Shown: positions 1-9,156 of the stretch, in pieces
Layout: each line of letters opens with the position of its first letter
How positions within the stretch are numbered: position 1 is the stretch's first letter
NCBI GenBank assembly: GCA_025456165.1
Contig: JALOLI010000005.1
Location: forward strand, 1-13,827
Source of the DNA: Acidimicrobiia bacterium
GTDB taxonomy: Bacteria > Actinomycetota > Acidimicrobiia > UBA5794 > UBA11373
Length of the DNA stretch: 13,827 nucleotides
Direction: 5' to 3'
Notes under the pieces: generated by a model
Database searches by the model: none
The model's input: only the letters and a program-made list of their open reading frames with translations
Told to the model about the DNA's origin: nothing
Translations under genes and position numbers: made by a program

Positions 1-13
1 CAGCCCCAAAGCA

Positions 14-39
14 GCCGGGGCCCCCGCGGGGGCCCCGGC
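14..39 (-). terminator. Perfect GC palindrome, candidate intrinsic terminator
   Basis: The left half GCCGGGGCCCCCG (14-26) is followed at once by its exact reverse complement (27-39), giving a 26-base perfect palindrome. It lies 23 bases beyond the stop codon of the fasciclin lipoprotein gene. Read on the minus strand it is followed by TGCTTTGGGG, which is only a weak T-run. A terminator for the minus-strand gene is the natural reading. A protein-binding palindrome, or a site serving a gene outside the window, cannot be excluded. Confidence 0.55.
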
Positions 40-62
40 GAATCGGCACGAGAGGCAAGAGG

Positions 63-566
63 CTACGGGATCAGCACCGCGTCGATGACGTGGATCACGC
101 CGTTGGAGGTCTCGATGTCCGTGGTGATCACGTTGACGCCGTTGATCATCACCTTTCCATCCTCGACCACGATCGCCAGATCGGAGCCCTGGACCGTGGT
201 AGCCGAGGTCAGGTTCACCACATCGGCGGCCATGACCTTGCCGGCCACGACGTGGTACAGGAGGATGTCGGTCAGCGCCGGGATGTCGGCGAGCAGAGCC
301 TCGACCGTGCCCTCGGGCAGGGCGGCGAACGCCTCGTCGGTGGGAGCGAAGACGGTGAAGGGGCCTTCGCCCTTCAGGGTCTCGACCAGGCCGGCGGCCT
401 GAACTGCGGCGACCAGGGTGGTGAAGGAACCGGCCTCTACGGCGGTGTCCACGATGTCCTTGAGGGGAGCCGTGGTGGTGGTGGTCTCGTCGGCCTCGCC
501 TCCGCAAGCGGCCACGAAGAGGCCGAGAGCGGCGAGGATGGCGGCCAATCTGATGGGGGTGCGCAT
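63..566 (-). CDS. Fasciclin (FAS1) domain lipoprotein
   Basis: This is a 167-residue secreted protein anchored to the membrane by lipid. The signal peptide is about residues 1-20, ending in a lipobox (FVAAC) with the lipidated cysteine at 21. A short acidic, threonine-rich linker (about 22-34) follows, then one complete FAS1 domain (about 35-167). The FAS1 hallmarks are visible: H1 motif [11 protein letters not shown] (70-80), the conserved LLYHVV (102-107) and H2 motif [13 protein letters not shown] (155-167). FAS1 domains usually mediate adhesion or bind surface polymers or other proteins; the ligand here cannot be read from sequence. The start is ATG with GGAGA upstream. It lies 126 bases after the acyl-CoA dehydrogenase gene on the same strand, so it probably has its own promoter. 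Single-FAS1 lipoproteins of this size are common in actinobacteria. Confidence 0.93.
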   Translation of the reverse strand: MRTPIRLAAILAALGLFVAACGGEADETTTTTAPLKDIVDTAVEAGSFTTLVAAVQAAGLVETLKGEGPFTVFAPTDEAFAALPEGTVEALLADIPALTDILLYHVVAGKVMAADVVNLTSATTVQGSDLAIVVEDGKVMINGVNVITTDIETSNGVIHVIDAVLIP

Positions 567-617
567 CGGTGATTCTCCAGTAGTTCGGGTTCGGGAGGGC
601 GGTCTGCCCTCGTGCCC

Positions 618-623
618 TGTATA
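618..623 (-). promoter_or_regulatory. Possible -10 element for the fasciclin lipoprotein gene
   Basis: On the minus strand TATACA lies about 50 bases before the ATG, in a 126-base gap that separates this gene from the upstream operon. No good -35 hexamer is visible at 16-18 bases. A 10-base palindrome (GGAGCGCTCC) lies just upstream of the element. This is pattern-based only. Confidence 0.25.
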
Positions 624-692
624 CGGAGCGCTCCGGGGCGACGGATGAGGATTCTGCGGAGTCGGTCCGGTGAGCGGGTGCCGACCGGGCGC

Positions 693-1832
693 CTACAGCG
701 GCAGTCCCAGGCCCCGGGCGATGACCAGCCGCTGGATCTCGCTGGTGCCCTCGCCGATCTCGAGCACCTTGGCGTCGCGATAGAACCGCGACACCGGGGT
801 TTCGTCGACATAGCCGTAGCCACCAAAGATCTGGGTGGCGTGGCGGGTGGCGTCGACGGCGATCTCCGAGGCGTACAACTTGGCCACCGCCGCCTCCTGG
901 CGGAACGGCCGGCCCCGGTCGTGCAGCCAGGCGGCTCGGTAGGTCAGGAGGCGGGCACCCTCCACCGCCACCGCCATGTCGGCGCAGCGGAACGCCACCC
1001 CCTGGTTCGCCCCGATGGGCCGCCCGAAGGCCAGGCGCTCCCCGGCATAGGCCACGCTCTGCTCCAGGCAGCCCTGGGCGATGCCCACCGCCATGGCGGC
1101 AATGGCCACCCGCCCCTCGTCGAGGATGGCCAGGAACTGGCGGAAGCCCCGGCCGCGCTCGCCGAGCAGGTTCCCCGCCGGCACCCGGCAGTCCTCGAAG
1201 CGGAGCCCGTGGGTATCGGAGGCATGCCAGCCCATCTTGCGGTAAGCCGGCTCCACCAGGAACCCGGGCGTCCCCGCCGGGACGACGATCGCCGAGATCT
1301 CGGCAGGCCCGGTGCGGGCGGTGACCGTCACCAGCGAAGTGATGGGCGTGCCGGAGTTGGTGATGAACACCTTCTCGCCGTTCACGACCCACTCATCCCC
1401 GTCGAGCTCCGCCCGGGTGCGGGTGGCCCCGGCGTCGGACCCGGCCTCCGGCTCGGTGAGCCCGAAGGCGCCCAGCGCCCGGCCGGCCACCAGGTCGGGC
1501 AGCCACCGCGCCTTCTGTTCCTCGGTCCCGAACCGGTGGATGGGGTTGGCGCCCAGCGACACCCCGGCTTCCAGAGTGATCGCCATGGAGGCGTCGACCC
1601 GGGCGATCTCCTCGATCGCCAGGCACAGCGTCAGCAGGCCGGACCCCGAGCCCCCATACTCCTCGGGGAAGGGCAGCCCGAAGAGGCCCAGGTCCCCCAT
1701 CCGGCGCACGACGTCGACGGGGAAGTGATGGTCCCGGTCCCACTCCGCAGCGTGCGGGGCGATCTCCGCCTCGGCGAACTCCCGAACCACCTTGCGAAAC
1801 GCCACATGCTCCGGGGACGGGTCGAAGTCCAC
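693..1832 (-). CDS. Acyl-CoA dehydrogenase
   Basis: This is a 379-residue FAD-dependent acyl-CoA dehydrogenase, full length for the family, oxidising an acyl-CoA to the trans-2-enoyl-CoA and passing electrons to ETF. Visible features are an N-terminal helical domain (about 1-115), the FAD/substrate signature FGLTEPEAGSDAGATRT (123-139), a middle beta domain, and a C-terminal helical domain with FGGYGYV and the EGTSEIQR motif. Glu361 in that motif sits where short- and medium-chain enzymes carry the catalytic base. The start is GTG, five bases after GGGAGG. It begins 31 bases after the DUF4328-like gene stop and is probably the last gene of that operon. Chain-length or branched-chain specificity cannot be told from sequence. 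Fatty-acid or branched-chain amino-acid breakdown are both possible. Confidence 0.96.
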   Translation of the reverse strand: MDFDPSPEHVAFRKVVREFAEAEIAPHAAEWDRDHHFPVDVVRRMGDLGLFGLPFPEEYGGSGSGLLTLCLAIEEIARVDASMAITLEAGVSLGANPIHRFGTEEQKARWLPDLVAGRALGAFGLTEPEAGSDAGATRTRAELDGDEWVVNGEKVFITNSGTPITSLVTVTARTGPAEISAIVVPAGTPGFLVEPAYRKMGWHASDTHGLRFEDCRVPAGNLLGERGRGFRQFLAILDEGRVAIAAMAVGIAQGCLEQSVAYAGERLAFGRPIGANQGVAFRCADMAVAVEGARLLTYRAAWLHDRGRPFRQEAAVAKLYASEIAVDATRHATQIFGGYGYVDETPVSRFYRDAKVLEIGEGTSEIQRLVIARGLGLPL

Positions 1833-1863
1833 TGCTACCTCCCGTTGGCGAGAACAGGCCGTG

Positions 1864-2676
1864 TCAATGCAGCAGGCGCTCCCCCAGCGCCCGGTAGTAG
1901 GCGGCGCCGAGCAACTGGGCCACGCCGGCGAGAGCCACGCCGGCGGCCACCACCACCAGGCCGTTGCGGTACAGAACGCCGTCGGTGATGGTGGTGACGG
2001 CGTCGGCGCCCTCTCCCATCACCAGGGTGCCGGCCCCGATCACCCCGATACCGGCGGCGCAAACCACTCCGGCGGCTATGAGCAGCAGCCACCAAGCCAG
2101 GCCAATCCCAAGCAGGGGCTGCCGGCGCCAGCGCTCCCCCACCGGTGCCGGGCCGTTGTCGGGGTGCGAGATGCGCTCGATCTCGGAGAGAACCAGGCGC
2201 GGGATGACGGCGCCGGCGAGCGGGATGAACCAGCCGCCGACCGCCCACCCCGCAGACCAGGATCGCCCCTCGGCCCCGGAGTGCGCCAGGCTGCGGTAGG
2301 CCTGGCTCCCCCACACCAGCAGCAGGATGAACAGCACCAGGCTCACCAGGCCGAGGAACCCCGCCGCGCCCGTCCACAGGTCGGCAGCCCGATCCCACGC
2401 CTCCCACTCGTCGGCGTCCGAGCCAACCGGAGCGAACCAGTAGTCGTTCATCTTGGGGACGGCATTGGCCAGGGCCACCACCGCCAGGCCGGCCGCTCCC
2501 GCGCTGAGATAGAGGAACAACCGCACCGCGGTGTGGAGGCCCGGGCTGAGCCGCGATTGTGGCATCGCCGCCCAAGGCGGGGCAGGCGGCGCCGGCGGGG
2601 CGGGACGCGACTCAGGCGGGTACCACTTCCCGTCGGAAGCCAGCCACCATCCCTCGCCCTGCGGCCGGTCGCTCAT
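1864..2676 (-). CDS. DUF4328-like multi-spanning membrane protein
   Basis: This is a 270-residue membrane protein of unknown function. The N-terminus carries GWWLASDGKWYPPE (9-22), a short aromatic motif that precedes the membrane domain in many actinobacterial proteins, followed by a Pro/Ala-rich spacer. Five hydrophobic segments follow at about 50-73, 103-127, 144-166, 187-220 and 238-261. The central GGWFIPLAGAVIPRLVLSEI region (147-166) and the Trp-rich turns resemble DUF4328 proteins. The start is ATG with GGGAGG five bases upstream. It sits 24 bases after the methyltransferase stop and 31 bases before the acyl-CoA dehydrogenase, so co-transcription is likely. The family assignment rests on motif resemblance. 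I can give no substrate or partner. Confidence 0.8.
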   Translation of the reverse strand: MSDRPQGEGWWLASDGKWYPPESRPAPPAPPAPPWAAMPQSRLSPGLHTAVRLFLYLSAGAAGLAVVALANAVPKMNDYWFAPVGSDADEWEAWDRAADLWTGAAGFLGLVSLVLFILLLVWGSQAYRSLAHSGAEGRSWSAGWAVGGWFIPLAGAVIPRLVLSEIERISHPDNGPAPVGERWRRQPLLGIGLAWWLLLIAAGVVCAAGIGVIGAGTLVMGEGADAVTTITDGVLYRNGLVVVAAGVALAGVAQLLGAAYYRALGERLLH

Positions 2677-2700
2677 CTATGCCTCCCTGATCGGCCCAGC

Positions 2701-3321
2701 CTACGCCGCGCCGCTCGCCCGCCGTAGCCGGACCACCTCCAGGGCCCCGCCGGCTGCCGGCAGCACCGCCTCGACCACCAAACCGGCTGCCCCGGCCAGG
2801 GCGGTGATGCCCCCGGCACCCCTCAGGGATCGAACCCCGGCCCCGTGGCCGGCCAGCGCTTCCACGGCTTCGGCGAGAAAGCGCGCTCCCCTTTTCCCGA
2901 GCCCTGCCGGTGCGCCCGGGCGATGGTCGGCCACCACGACGCAACCGGAAGGCGCGGCGACCCGGGCCATCTCGGCCAGGGCGGCACCCCGCCCAGCCGG
3001 GGTAAGGGAATGGAACAGCATCGTGGCCGTCACCAGGCCGGCCGCCCCCGAGGGGAACGGAAGGGCGGCGGCATCCCCCCGCACCAGCACCGCTCCGGGC
3101 CCGAGCCGGCGGCGGGCCGCAGCGAGCATCTCCGCCGAGGCATCCACACCGGCCACCCGGCATCCGGCGGCGGCGTAGGAGGCGAGGAAGGCTCCGGTGC
3201 CGCAACCTACGTCGAGCACCAGCAGGCCGGGGAAGGGCGGCGCCAGTTCCCGGGCCGCCCGGCGCACCCCGGCCAGCATCCGCCCGAAGATCGGCTCGTA
3301 GAGTCGGGGAAGGAAGGACAC
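2701..3321 (-). CDS. Class I SAM-dependent methyltransferase (UbiE/Methyltransf_11 type)
   Basis: This is a 206-residue soluble protein with a Rossmann-fold methyltransferase core. Motif I is LDVGCGTGAF (36-45), the acidic residue binding the SAM ribose is Asp60 (GVDAS), and the motif III region is GDAAALPFP (82-90), followed by the FHSL segment near 103-106 and a VADHRPG strand/loop. Its length is typical of stand-alone small-molecule methyltransferases; the acceptor cannot be predicted. The start is GTG only 6 bases after the stop of the MTA/SAH deaminase-like gene, with no strong ribosome site, which suggests translational coupling. The pairing fits: this enzyme would release S-adenosylhomocysteine, a possible substrate of its neighbour. 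The functional link is inference. Confidence 0.9.
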   Translation of the reverse strand: MSFLPRLYEPIFGRMLAGVRRAARELAPPFPGLLVLDVGCGTGAFLASYAAAGCRVAGVDASAEMLAAARRRLGPGAVLVRGDAAALPFPSGAAGLVTATMLFHSLTPAGRGAALAEMARVAAPSGCVVVADHRPGAPAGLGKRGARFLAEAVEALAGHGAGVRSLRGAGGITALAGAAGLVVEAVLPAAGGALEVVRLRRASGAA

Positions 3322-3327
3322 CGCGGC

Positions 3328-4635
3328 CTACCCGGCCAGGCGGACGGCGGCCGCCTGCAGGCGAGCCCGCTCCCGCCAGAGGTCCACCGTCAGGCATTGC
3401 CCCGCCTCCACCACCCGGCGGCCTCCCACCCAGACGTCGGTGACATCGCGGCGGGACCCGGCCCACACCAGGTGGCCGAGCAGGTCGGCCGGCGCCAGCA
3501 CGGGGCCGTACACCACGTCGTCGAGGGAGACCCGCACCATGTCGGCCCGCCGACCGGGGAGCAAGGCGCCCAGGTCGTCGCGCCCCAGCGCCGCCGCCGC
3601 CCCCGAGGTCATCAGCCGCAGGGCGTCCTCCACCCCCAGGGCCCCGGCGTCCCCCTCCCGAAGGCGCGAGTAGAGAAGGGCCAGCCGGGCTTCCTCCCAC
3701 AGGTCCAGGTTGTCGTTGGAAGCGGGGCCGTCGGTGCCCACTCCGACGGCGATCCCCGCCCGGCGCAGATTCGCCACCGGGGCCAGGCCCGAGGCCAGCT
3801 TGCCGTTGGAGCCGGGGCAGTGAGCCACTCCCACCCCGTGGGCGGCGAGCACCCCGACGTCCTCCGGCGTGAGCCACACGCAGTGGGCGGCCAGCGTGCG
3901 CGGGACGAGGACGCCCAGATCGGCCAGGTGGGTGGGCACCGTCCGCCCCGTCCGGGCGAGCACCGCGTCGCCCTCGGTGCGGGTCTCGGCGACGTGGAGG
4001 TGGATCGGCATGGCTTCCGCCCGGGCCGCCTCCGCCACCTCCCGCAGGGCCCCGTCGGAGAGGGTGTACGCCGAGTGCGGCCCCAGGCCGACCTCAACCA
4101 GATCCTCGCCGGCGAGGCCATCCCGGAGCGTCACGGCGTCGCGGATCATGTCCGACGCCGTCCCGAAGCGCTCCCAGCCCGGGGCTTCCACCACGGCCGG
4201 GAACACCAGACTGCGCAGGCCGGCCTCGAGGGCCCCCTCGGCCACGGCGCCGGCGTGGAAGTACATCTCGACGCTGGTGGTGATCCCTCCCAGCAGCATC
4301 TCCGCCGCACCGACCAGCATCCCCACCCGGGCATCATCCGGAGTCATGCGGGCCTCCCGGGGCCAGATCACCTCTCGCAGCCACCGGTCCAGCGGCAGGC
4401 CCTCGCCCGCCCCGCGCAGCACGGTCATGGGGGTGTGGGCGTGGCAGTTGACCAGGCCGGGAAGGAGCAGCCCTTCGAGGCGGTGGACCGAGTCGGCCGG
4501 GCCGAGTGCCGGCGCTTCCGCCGGCGGGCCCGACGCGATCACCCACCCGCCGGCAACATCGACGAAACCCGGGCTGAACAGCGAGAAGGCGGCGCCCATG
4601 GGCAGGAGGTGGTCGGCCACGTAACGGTCGATCAC
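3328..4635 (-). CDS. mtaD: MTA/SAH deaminase family amidohydrolase
   Basis: This is a 435-residue metal-dependent amidohydrolase, the usual length for 5'-methylthioadenosine/S-adenosylhomocysteine deaminases. Metal and active-site residues are visible: NCHAH (His65, His67), GPHSAYT (His187), HLHVAET (His214, Glu217), AAHC (His251), HCPGSN (272-277) and GTDGPASNDNLDLW (300-313, Asp302). The PLDRWLREVIWP segment (81-92) is also typical of this group. The open frame extends upstream, but the GTG at 4635 is chosen. It makes a 4-base GTGA overlap with the upstream transporter stop, has GGAGG about 10 bases before it, and gives the family's N-terminus. The enzyme would convert SAH or MTA to the inosyl compound plus ammonia. 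Related deaminases (guanine, chlorohydrolase-like) are the main alternative. Confidence 0.87.
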   Translation of the reverse strand: MIDRYVADHLLPMGAAFSLFSPGFVDVAGGWVIASGPPAEAPALGPADSVHRLEGLLLPGLVNCHAHTPMTVLRGAGEGLPLDRWLREVIWPREARMTPDDARVGMLVGAAEMLLGGITTSVEMYFHAGAVAEGALEAGLRSLVFPAVVEAPGWERFGTASDMIRDAVTLRDGLAGEDLVEVGLGPHSAYTLSDGALREVAEAARAEAMPIHLHVAETRTEGDAVLARTGRTVPTHLADLGVLVPRTLAAHCVWLTPEDVGVLAAHGVGVAHCPGSNGKLASGLAPVANLRRAGIAVGVGTDGPASNDNLDLWEEARLALLYSRLREGDAGALGVEDALRLMTSGAAAALGRDDLGALLPGRRADMVRVSLDDVVYGPVLAPADLLGHLVWAGSRRDVTDVWVGGRRVVEAGQCLTVDLWRERARLQAAAVRLAG

Positions 4636-5549
4636 AGCGCCACCGCCTCCGTCGCCGGCCGCGAGCGCGGGCGGGAAAGGGCCAGCACCAGGGCGGCCAG
4701 GACCACGCCGCAGCCCGCCAGGACCACCGCCGGGGCGGCCTCCCCCAGCCAGGCCCAGGCCAGCAGGGTGGACCCGACCGGCTCCCCCAGGATGGCCAGC
4801 GCCACCACCGTGGGGGTGGTGTGCCGGAGCGACCAGGTCAGCAGCCCGTGGCCCACCAACTGCGGGAGCAAGGCGCTGAGGAAGATGTAGAAGAGGGCGG
4901 TCCCGTTCGCCGGTCGCAGCCCCACCCCGGAGAGGGCGGCCACCCCCATCACCACGGTGCCGCCCACGGCGCAGGCCACCCCCATGAACGACCACACCTC
5001 CAGGCCCGGGCCCAGGTGGCGGGCGAGGAGCAGGTATCCCGCCATGGCGGCGGTGCCCAGCAGGGCCAGGCCGTCGCCGGCCAGGGCCTGCCCGGACAAC
5101 GAGAGGTCGGCGCCGCCCACGATGACCACCCCGGCCGCTCCCAACGCCAGCGAGACCCAGAGACGCCCTTCGGGACGGTCGCGCCCGGTGACCACACCGA
5201 CGACGGCCAGGAGCAGCGGAGTGGCCGTGACCAGAGTCACCGAGGCGGCCACGCTGGTGAGGTCCAGCGACCAGATCCAGGCAGTGAAGTGGACCGCGTA
5301 GAGCAGGCCGGCCAGAGCCGCCCAGCCCAGCACGGGCTGCAGGCGCCGGTGCCGCCAGCCGCGGGCCACCGAGGGGACCAGCAGCCCCGCCGCCATGAGA
5401 AGGCGCAGGCCGGACCGGGTGAGAGCATGGGTGGGCTCGGCGAGCTTCAGGAAGATGGCCGCGAAGGAGATGGCCACGACCGCGGCTACCAGCGCCGGCA
5501 CCACGAGATGGTTCCGCCCCTGTCGAAGCCGGGGCACCTGGGTCGTCAT
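4632..5549 (-). CDS. EamA/DMT-family transporter
   Basis: This is a 305-residue integral membrane protein of the drug/metabolite transporter superfamily, with about ten hydrophobic helices arranged as two EamA repeats (about 17-147 and 160-290). The second repeat ends with the typical [21 protein letters not shown] region, in which LGEP is diagnostic. A positively charged tail (about 292-299) is expected to be cytoplasmic. The start is ATG; GAGGAGGG lies about 12 bases upstream, a slightly long spacing. It is the first gene of the minus-strand operon and overlaps the following deaminase-like gene by four bases, implying coupled translation. Family members export amino acids, nucleosides or other metabolites. 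Context hints at a purine nucleoside or methionine-cycle compound, but that is speculation. Confidence 0.93.
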   Translation of the reverse strand: MTTQVPRLRQGRNHLVVPALVAAVVAISFAAIFLKLAEPTHALTRSGLRLLMAAGLLVPSVARGWRHRRLQPVLGWAALAGLLYAVHFTAWIWSLDLTSVAASVTLVTATPLLLAVVGVVTGRDRPEGRLWVSLALGAAGVVIVGGADLSLSGQALAGDGLALLGTAAMAGYLLLARHLGPGLEVWSFMGVACAVGGTVVMGVAALSGVGLRPANGTALFYIFLSALLPQLVGHGLLTWSLRHTTPTVVALAILGEPVGSTLLAWAWLGEAAPAVVLAGCGVVLAALVLALSRPRSRPATEAVAL

Positions 5550-5683
5550 GGTGGGTGGGCGGCCCTCCTCGCCGTGTCGCCGGGCCGCGGCGATGCTACC
5601 GGGGCCGGGGGGCGGGCCCCGAAAGCCGCGGCGGCCGCCGCCGTAGAATCCCGGCGAGCCATCCTGCCGAGCGAGAGGTGCCC

Positions 5684-7294
<1,611 letters not shown>

Positions 7295-7323
7295 GCGGAC
7301 GCGGGGAGGGCCCGGAGGCTAGG

Positions 7324-7329
7324 TTGACG
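7324..7329 (+). promoter_or_regulatory. Weak promoter-like element before the first tandem lipoprotein
   Basis: The 60-base gap after the fumarase gene contains CTAGGTTGACGG, in which TTGACG (7324-7329) matches a -35 and the overlapping TAGGTT (7320-7325) matches an actinobacterial -10. No partner hexamer is well placed for either reading. Read-through from the fumarase gene is equally possible. Confidence 0.2.
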
Positions 7330-7354
7330 GCAACGCCCCGACCCGGGAGGCCCC

Positions 7355-8197
7355 ATGGTCCATCCGCGCCGCCTTCTGTTCGTCGCCCTTGCCGGCCTGA
7401 TCCTGCTCGCCGCCTGCGGTGACGACGACGGGAGCGCCGTAACCACCACGGCCACGACGGTTCCCGCCACCAGCAGCAGTGCGGCCTCGACGACGACGGC
7501 GGCAACCACCACGACCGCAGCCACCACCACGACGGAGGCCACCACCACGACCGTCGCCGACCTGCATCCGGTATGGGCCCTCGCCTGGGCCGCGGTCTGG
7601 CCGCCCGACGGGGCCACCGCGGTGTACCGCCTGGATCTGTTCAACGAACCGGCCCAGGACCTGCCCGCCATCATCGCCTACGGCGTCGAGTGGGACGAGG
7701 GCACCTGGGACCGCCTGCAGATCGGCAGTGCCGAGCCGGGCGAGTACGGGCTGGCCTTCTACTTCGATCGCTCCCAGCCGTGGGTCATCCGCGTGTGGGG
7801 CCTGCGAGCCAACGGCCCGGGCATGGGCCCCCAGGGATCCTTCGACGAGTACCTCGGCGGTTTCCCGGAGGTCGACCTCAGGGGGCTCCCCGGAACCGCG
7901 CCGACGCTGGAGGTAGGTGCCTTCGTGGCCGGGGTCGGCAACGAGCTGTACGGTCCGACCCCGGCGGTCTACGCCATGGAAGTGGTCGGGGTGGAGGAAG
8001 TGACCGTGGCCGCCGGCGTCTTCCCGGCCGCCCTGCACGTCCGCTTCGGCCTCGGCGGGGAGTTCTTCGGCGTCGAGGAAGGGCAGCCCATCACCGCGTT
8101 CTCGGACCTGTGGGTGGATGTCTCCGGGCTGATCTTGCGCTGGGATCCCGCCCCCGGCTTCGGCACCGCGCTCGAACTGGTCGAGACCTGGGAGTGA
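7355..8197 (+). CDS. Lipoprotein, first of three tandem paralogues
   Basis: This is a 280-residue predicted lipoprotein of a family I do not recognise. The signal peptide ends in LLAAC with lipidated Cys21. A Thr/Ala linker (about 29-67) follows, then one globular domain (about 69-280). Motifs shared with the next two genes are HPxW (71-74), WPPDG (82-86), YGVEWxxGTWDRL (109-121), YFDRSQPWVIR (136-146), HVRFGLGGEFF and FSDLWV. The strand-rich, glycine- and tryptophan-rich pattern suggests a beta-sheet domain outside the membrane. The start is ATG with GGGAGG four bases upstream. It lies 60 bases after the fumarase gene on the same strand. I infer a surface or periplasm-like location and offer no function. 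Confidence 0.85.
   Translation: MVHPRRLLFVALAGLILLAACGDDDGSAVTTTATTVPATSSSAASTTTAATTTTAATTTTEATTTTVADLHPVWALAWAAVWPPDGATAVYRLDLFNEPAQDLPAIIAYGVEWDEGTWDRLQIGSAEPGEYGLAFYFDRSQPWVIRVWGLRANGPGMGPQGSFDEYLGGFPEVDLRGLPGTAPTLEVGAFVAGVGNELYGPTPAVYAMEVVGVEEVTVAAGVFPAALHVRFGLGGEFFGVEEGQPITAFSDLWVDVSGLILRWDPAPGFGTALELVETWE
7426..7559 (+). repeat. ACC/ACG-rich low-complexity DNA encoding a Thr linker
   Basis: Runs of threonine (ACC, ACG) and alanine codons give an almost G-poor, C/A-rich strand encoding residues about 25-68 of the first lipoprotein. This kind of tract is prone to slippage and could vary in length between strains. Confidence 0.8.
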
Positions 8198-8266
8198 ACG
8201 GGATGGGCTGACGGTTGCGGCGTCCCTGGGATCAGCCGCGGCCGGCGGACTGAAGGAGGACTACGC

Positions 8267-9118
8267 ATGCGCAGCCATCGGATCATCGCCATCGCTGCCA
8301 CCCTGGCGCTGGCCGTCGCGGCGTGCGGCGACGACGCCGTCACCACCACCGCCACTGCCACCACCGCCACGATCGCCACCACCGCGGCCTCGTCCACGAC
8401 CCAGGCCGCCACCACGCTGCCCACCACCACGACCACCACCGTCCCGACCACCACAACGCTCCCCGGCGACCTCCATCCCGCCTGGGGCATCTCCTGGTCC
8501 ACCATGTGGGGCGCCGTCGAGCCTCAGACCGGCCACTACCGCACACAGATCATGGGCGGCGAGTCCGTCGAACTGGCGGCCAATTTCGAGTTCGGGGTGC
8601 CCTGGCGGGGCGGCACCTGGGATCGCCTCGTTCTGGGCACCGTGGAGCCGGGCCAGTACGGGGCAGCGCTCTACTTCTCCCGCCCCGAGCCCTGGGTCCT
8701 GCGCCTGTGGGGTGTGGCCCAGACTTCCCCGGATCGCGACGACACGGTGTATGAGTACTTCGAGGTGCCCCAGGACCTGGATCTGAGCCTGCTCCCCGGC
8801 AACCCTCCGCCCATCGAGGGCAGCATGCTGGTCGAGCACGGGTTCGGCACCTTCGGCCCAACGCCGGCGATGTTCCGGGTGGAGTGGGTGGGCGTCGAGA
8901 CCCTCGAAGTGGGCCTAGGAGAGATGGCGACCCTGGAGACCTACCACCTCCGCTTCGGCCTCGGTGGGGACTTCTACCCGGCCGGGCCGGGGGGAGAGAT
9001 CGAGTTCTTCTCGGACCTTTGGCTCCACCCGGAGCAGATGATCGTCAAGTGGGAGCCCGGCCCCGCCGGCGGGCCGATCGAGCTGTCGATCCCCTGGGCC
9101 GCCGCTGGAGGAGGCTGA
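8267..9118 (+). CDS. Lipoprotein, second of three tandem paralogues
   Basis: This 283-residue predicted lipoprotein is homologous to its neighbours. The lipobox AVAAC places the lipidated cysteine at 20, followed by a Thr-rich linker (about 25-65) and the shared domain (about 68-283). Conserved pieces are HPAW (70-73), FGVPWRGGTWDRL (109-121), EPGQYG, YFSRPEPWVLRLWG (136-149), LDLSLLPG, FGPTPAMFR, HLRFGLGGDFY, FSDLWLHPEQ and KWEPGP. GTWDR ends at residue 120 here and in the first copy, so the two align without a net length change up to that point. It differs by lacking the WPPDG motif. The ribosome site AAGGAGG, seven bases before ATG, is strong. The 69-base gap after the first copy suggests an operon. 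Function unknown. Confidence 0.85.
   Translation: MRSHRIIAIAATLALAVAACGDDAVTTTATATTATIATTAASSTTQAATTLPTTTTTTVPTTTTLPGDLHPAWGISWSTMWGAVEPQTGHYRTQIMGGESVELAANFEFGVPWRGGTWDRLVLGTVEPGQYGAALYFSRPEPWVLRLWGVAQTSPDRDDTVYEYFEVPQDLDLSLLPGNPPPIEGSMLVEHGFGTFGPTPAMFRVEWVGVETLEVGLGEMATLETYHLRFGLGGDFYPAGPGGEIEFFSDLWLHPEQMIVKWEPGPAGGPIELSIPWAAAGGG
8338..8465 (+). repeat. ACC/ACG-rich low-complexity DNA encoding a Thr linker
   Basis: This C/A-rich tract of threonine codons encodes residues about 25-65 of the second lipoprotein and includes ACCACCACGACCACCACC-type runs. It is the same kind of tract as in the first and third copies, but the exact order differs, so it is not a simple copied block. Confidence 0.8.
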
Positions 9119-9156
9119 GGCTCTGCAGCGGCGGAACCGCTGGACAGGAGGCGACC

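Noticed and set aside
612..1988. Long plus-strand frame (458 codons) opposite the acyl-CoA dehydrogenase
   Set aside because: It is an antisense shadow caused by high third-position GC; the minus-strand gene has clear catalytic motifs.
4636..4995. Longer deaminase-like frame starting at 4995
   Set aside because: The extra 120 codons lie wholly inside the EamA transporter gene in another phase and show no family similarity; GTG at 4635 with the GTGA overlap is preferred.
5555..5683. Longer fumarase frame starting at 5555
   Set aside because: The added 43 residues are Arg/Gly-rich filler typical of GC-rich non-coding sequence, and a good ribosome site precedes ATG 5684.
8206..8237. GGCTGA...TCAGCC inverted repeat between lipoproteins one and two
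   Set aside because: Six-base arms with a 20-base loop and no T-run; expected by chance at this GC content, and the genes look co-transcribed.
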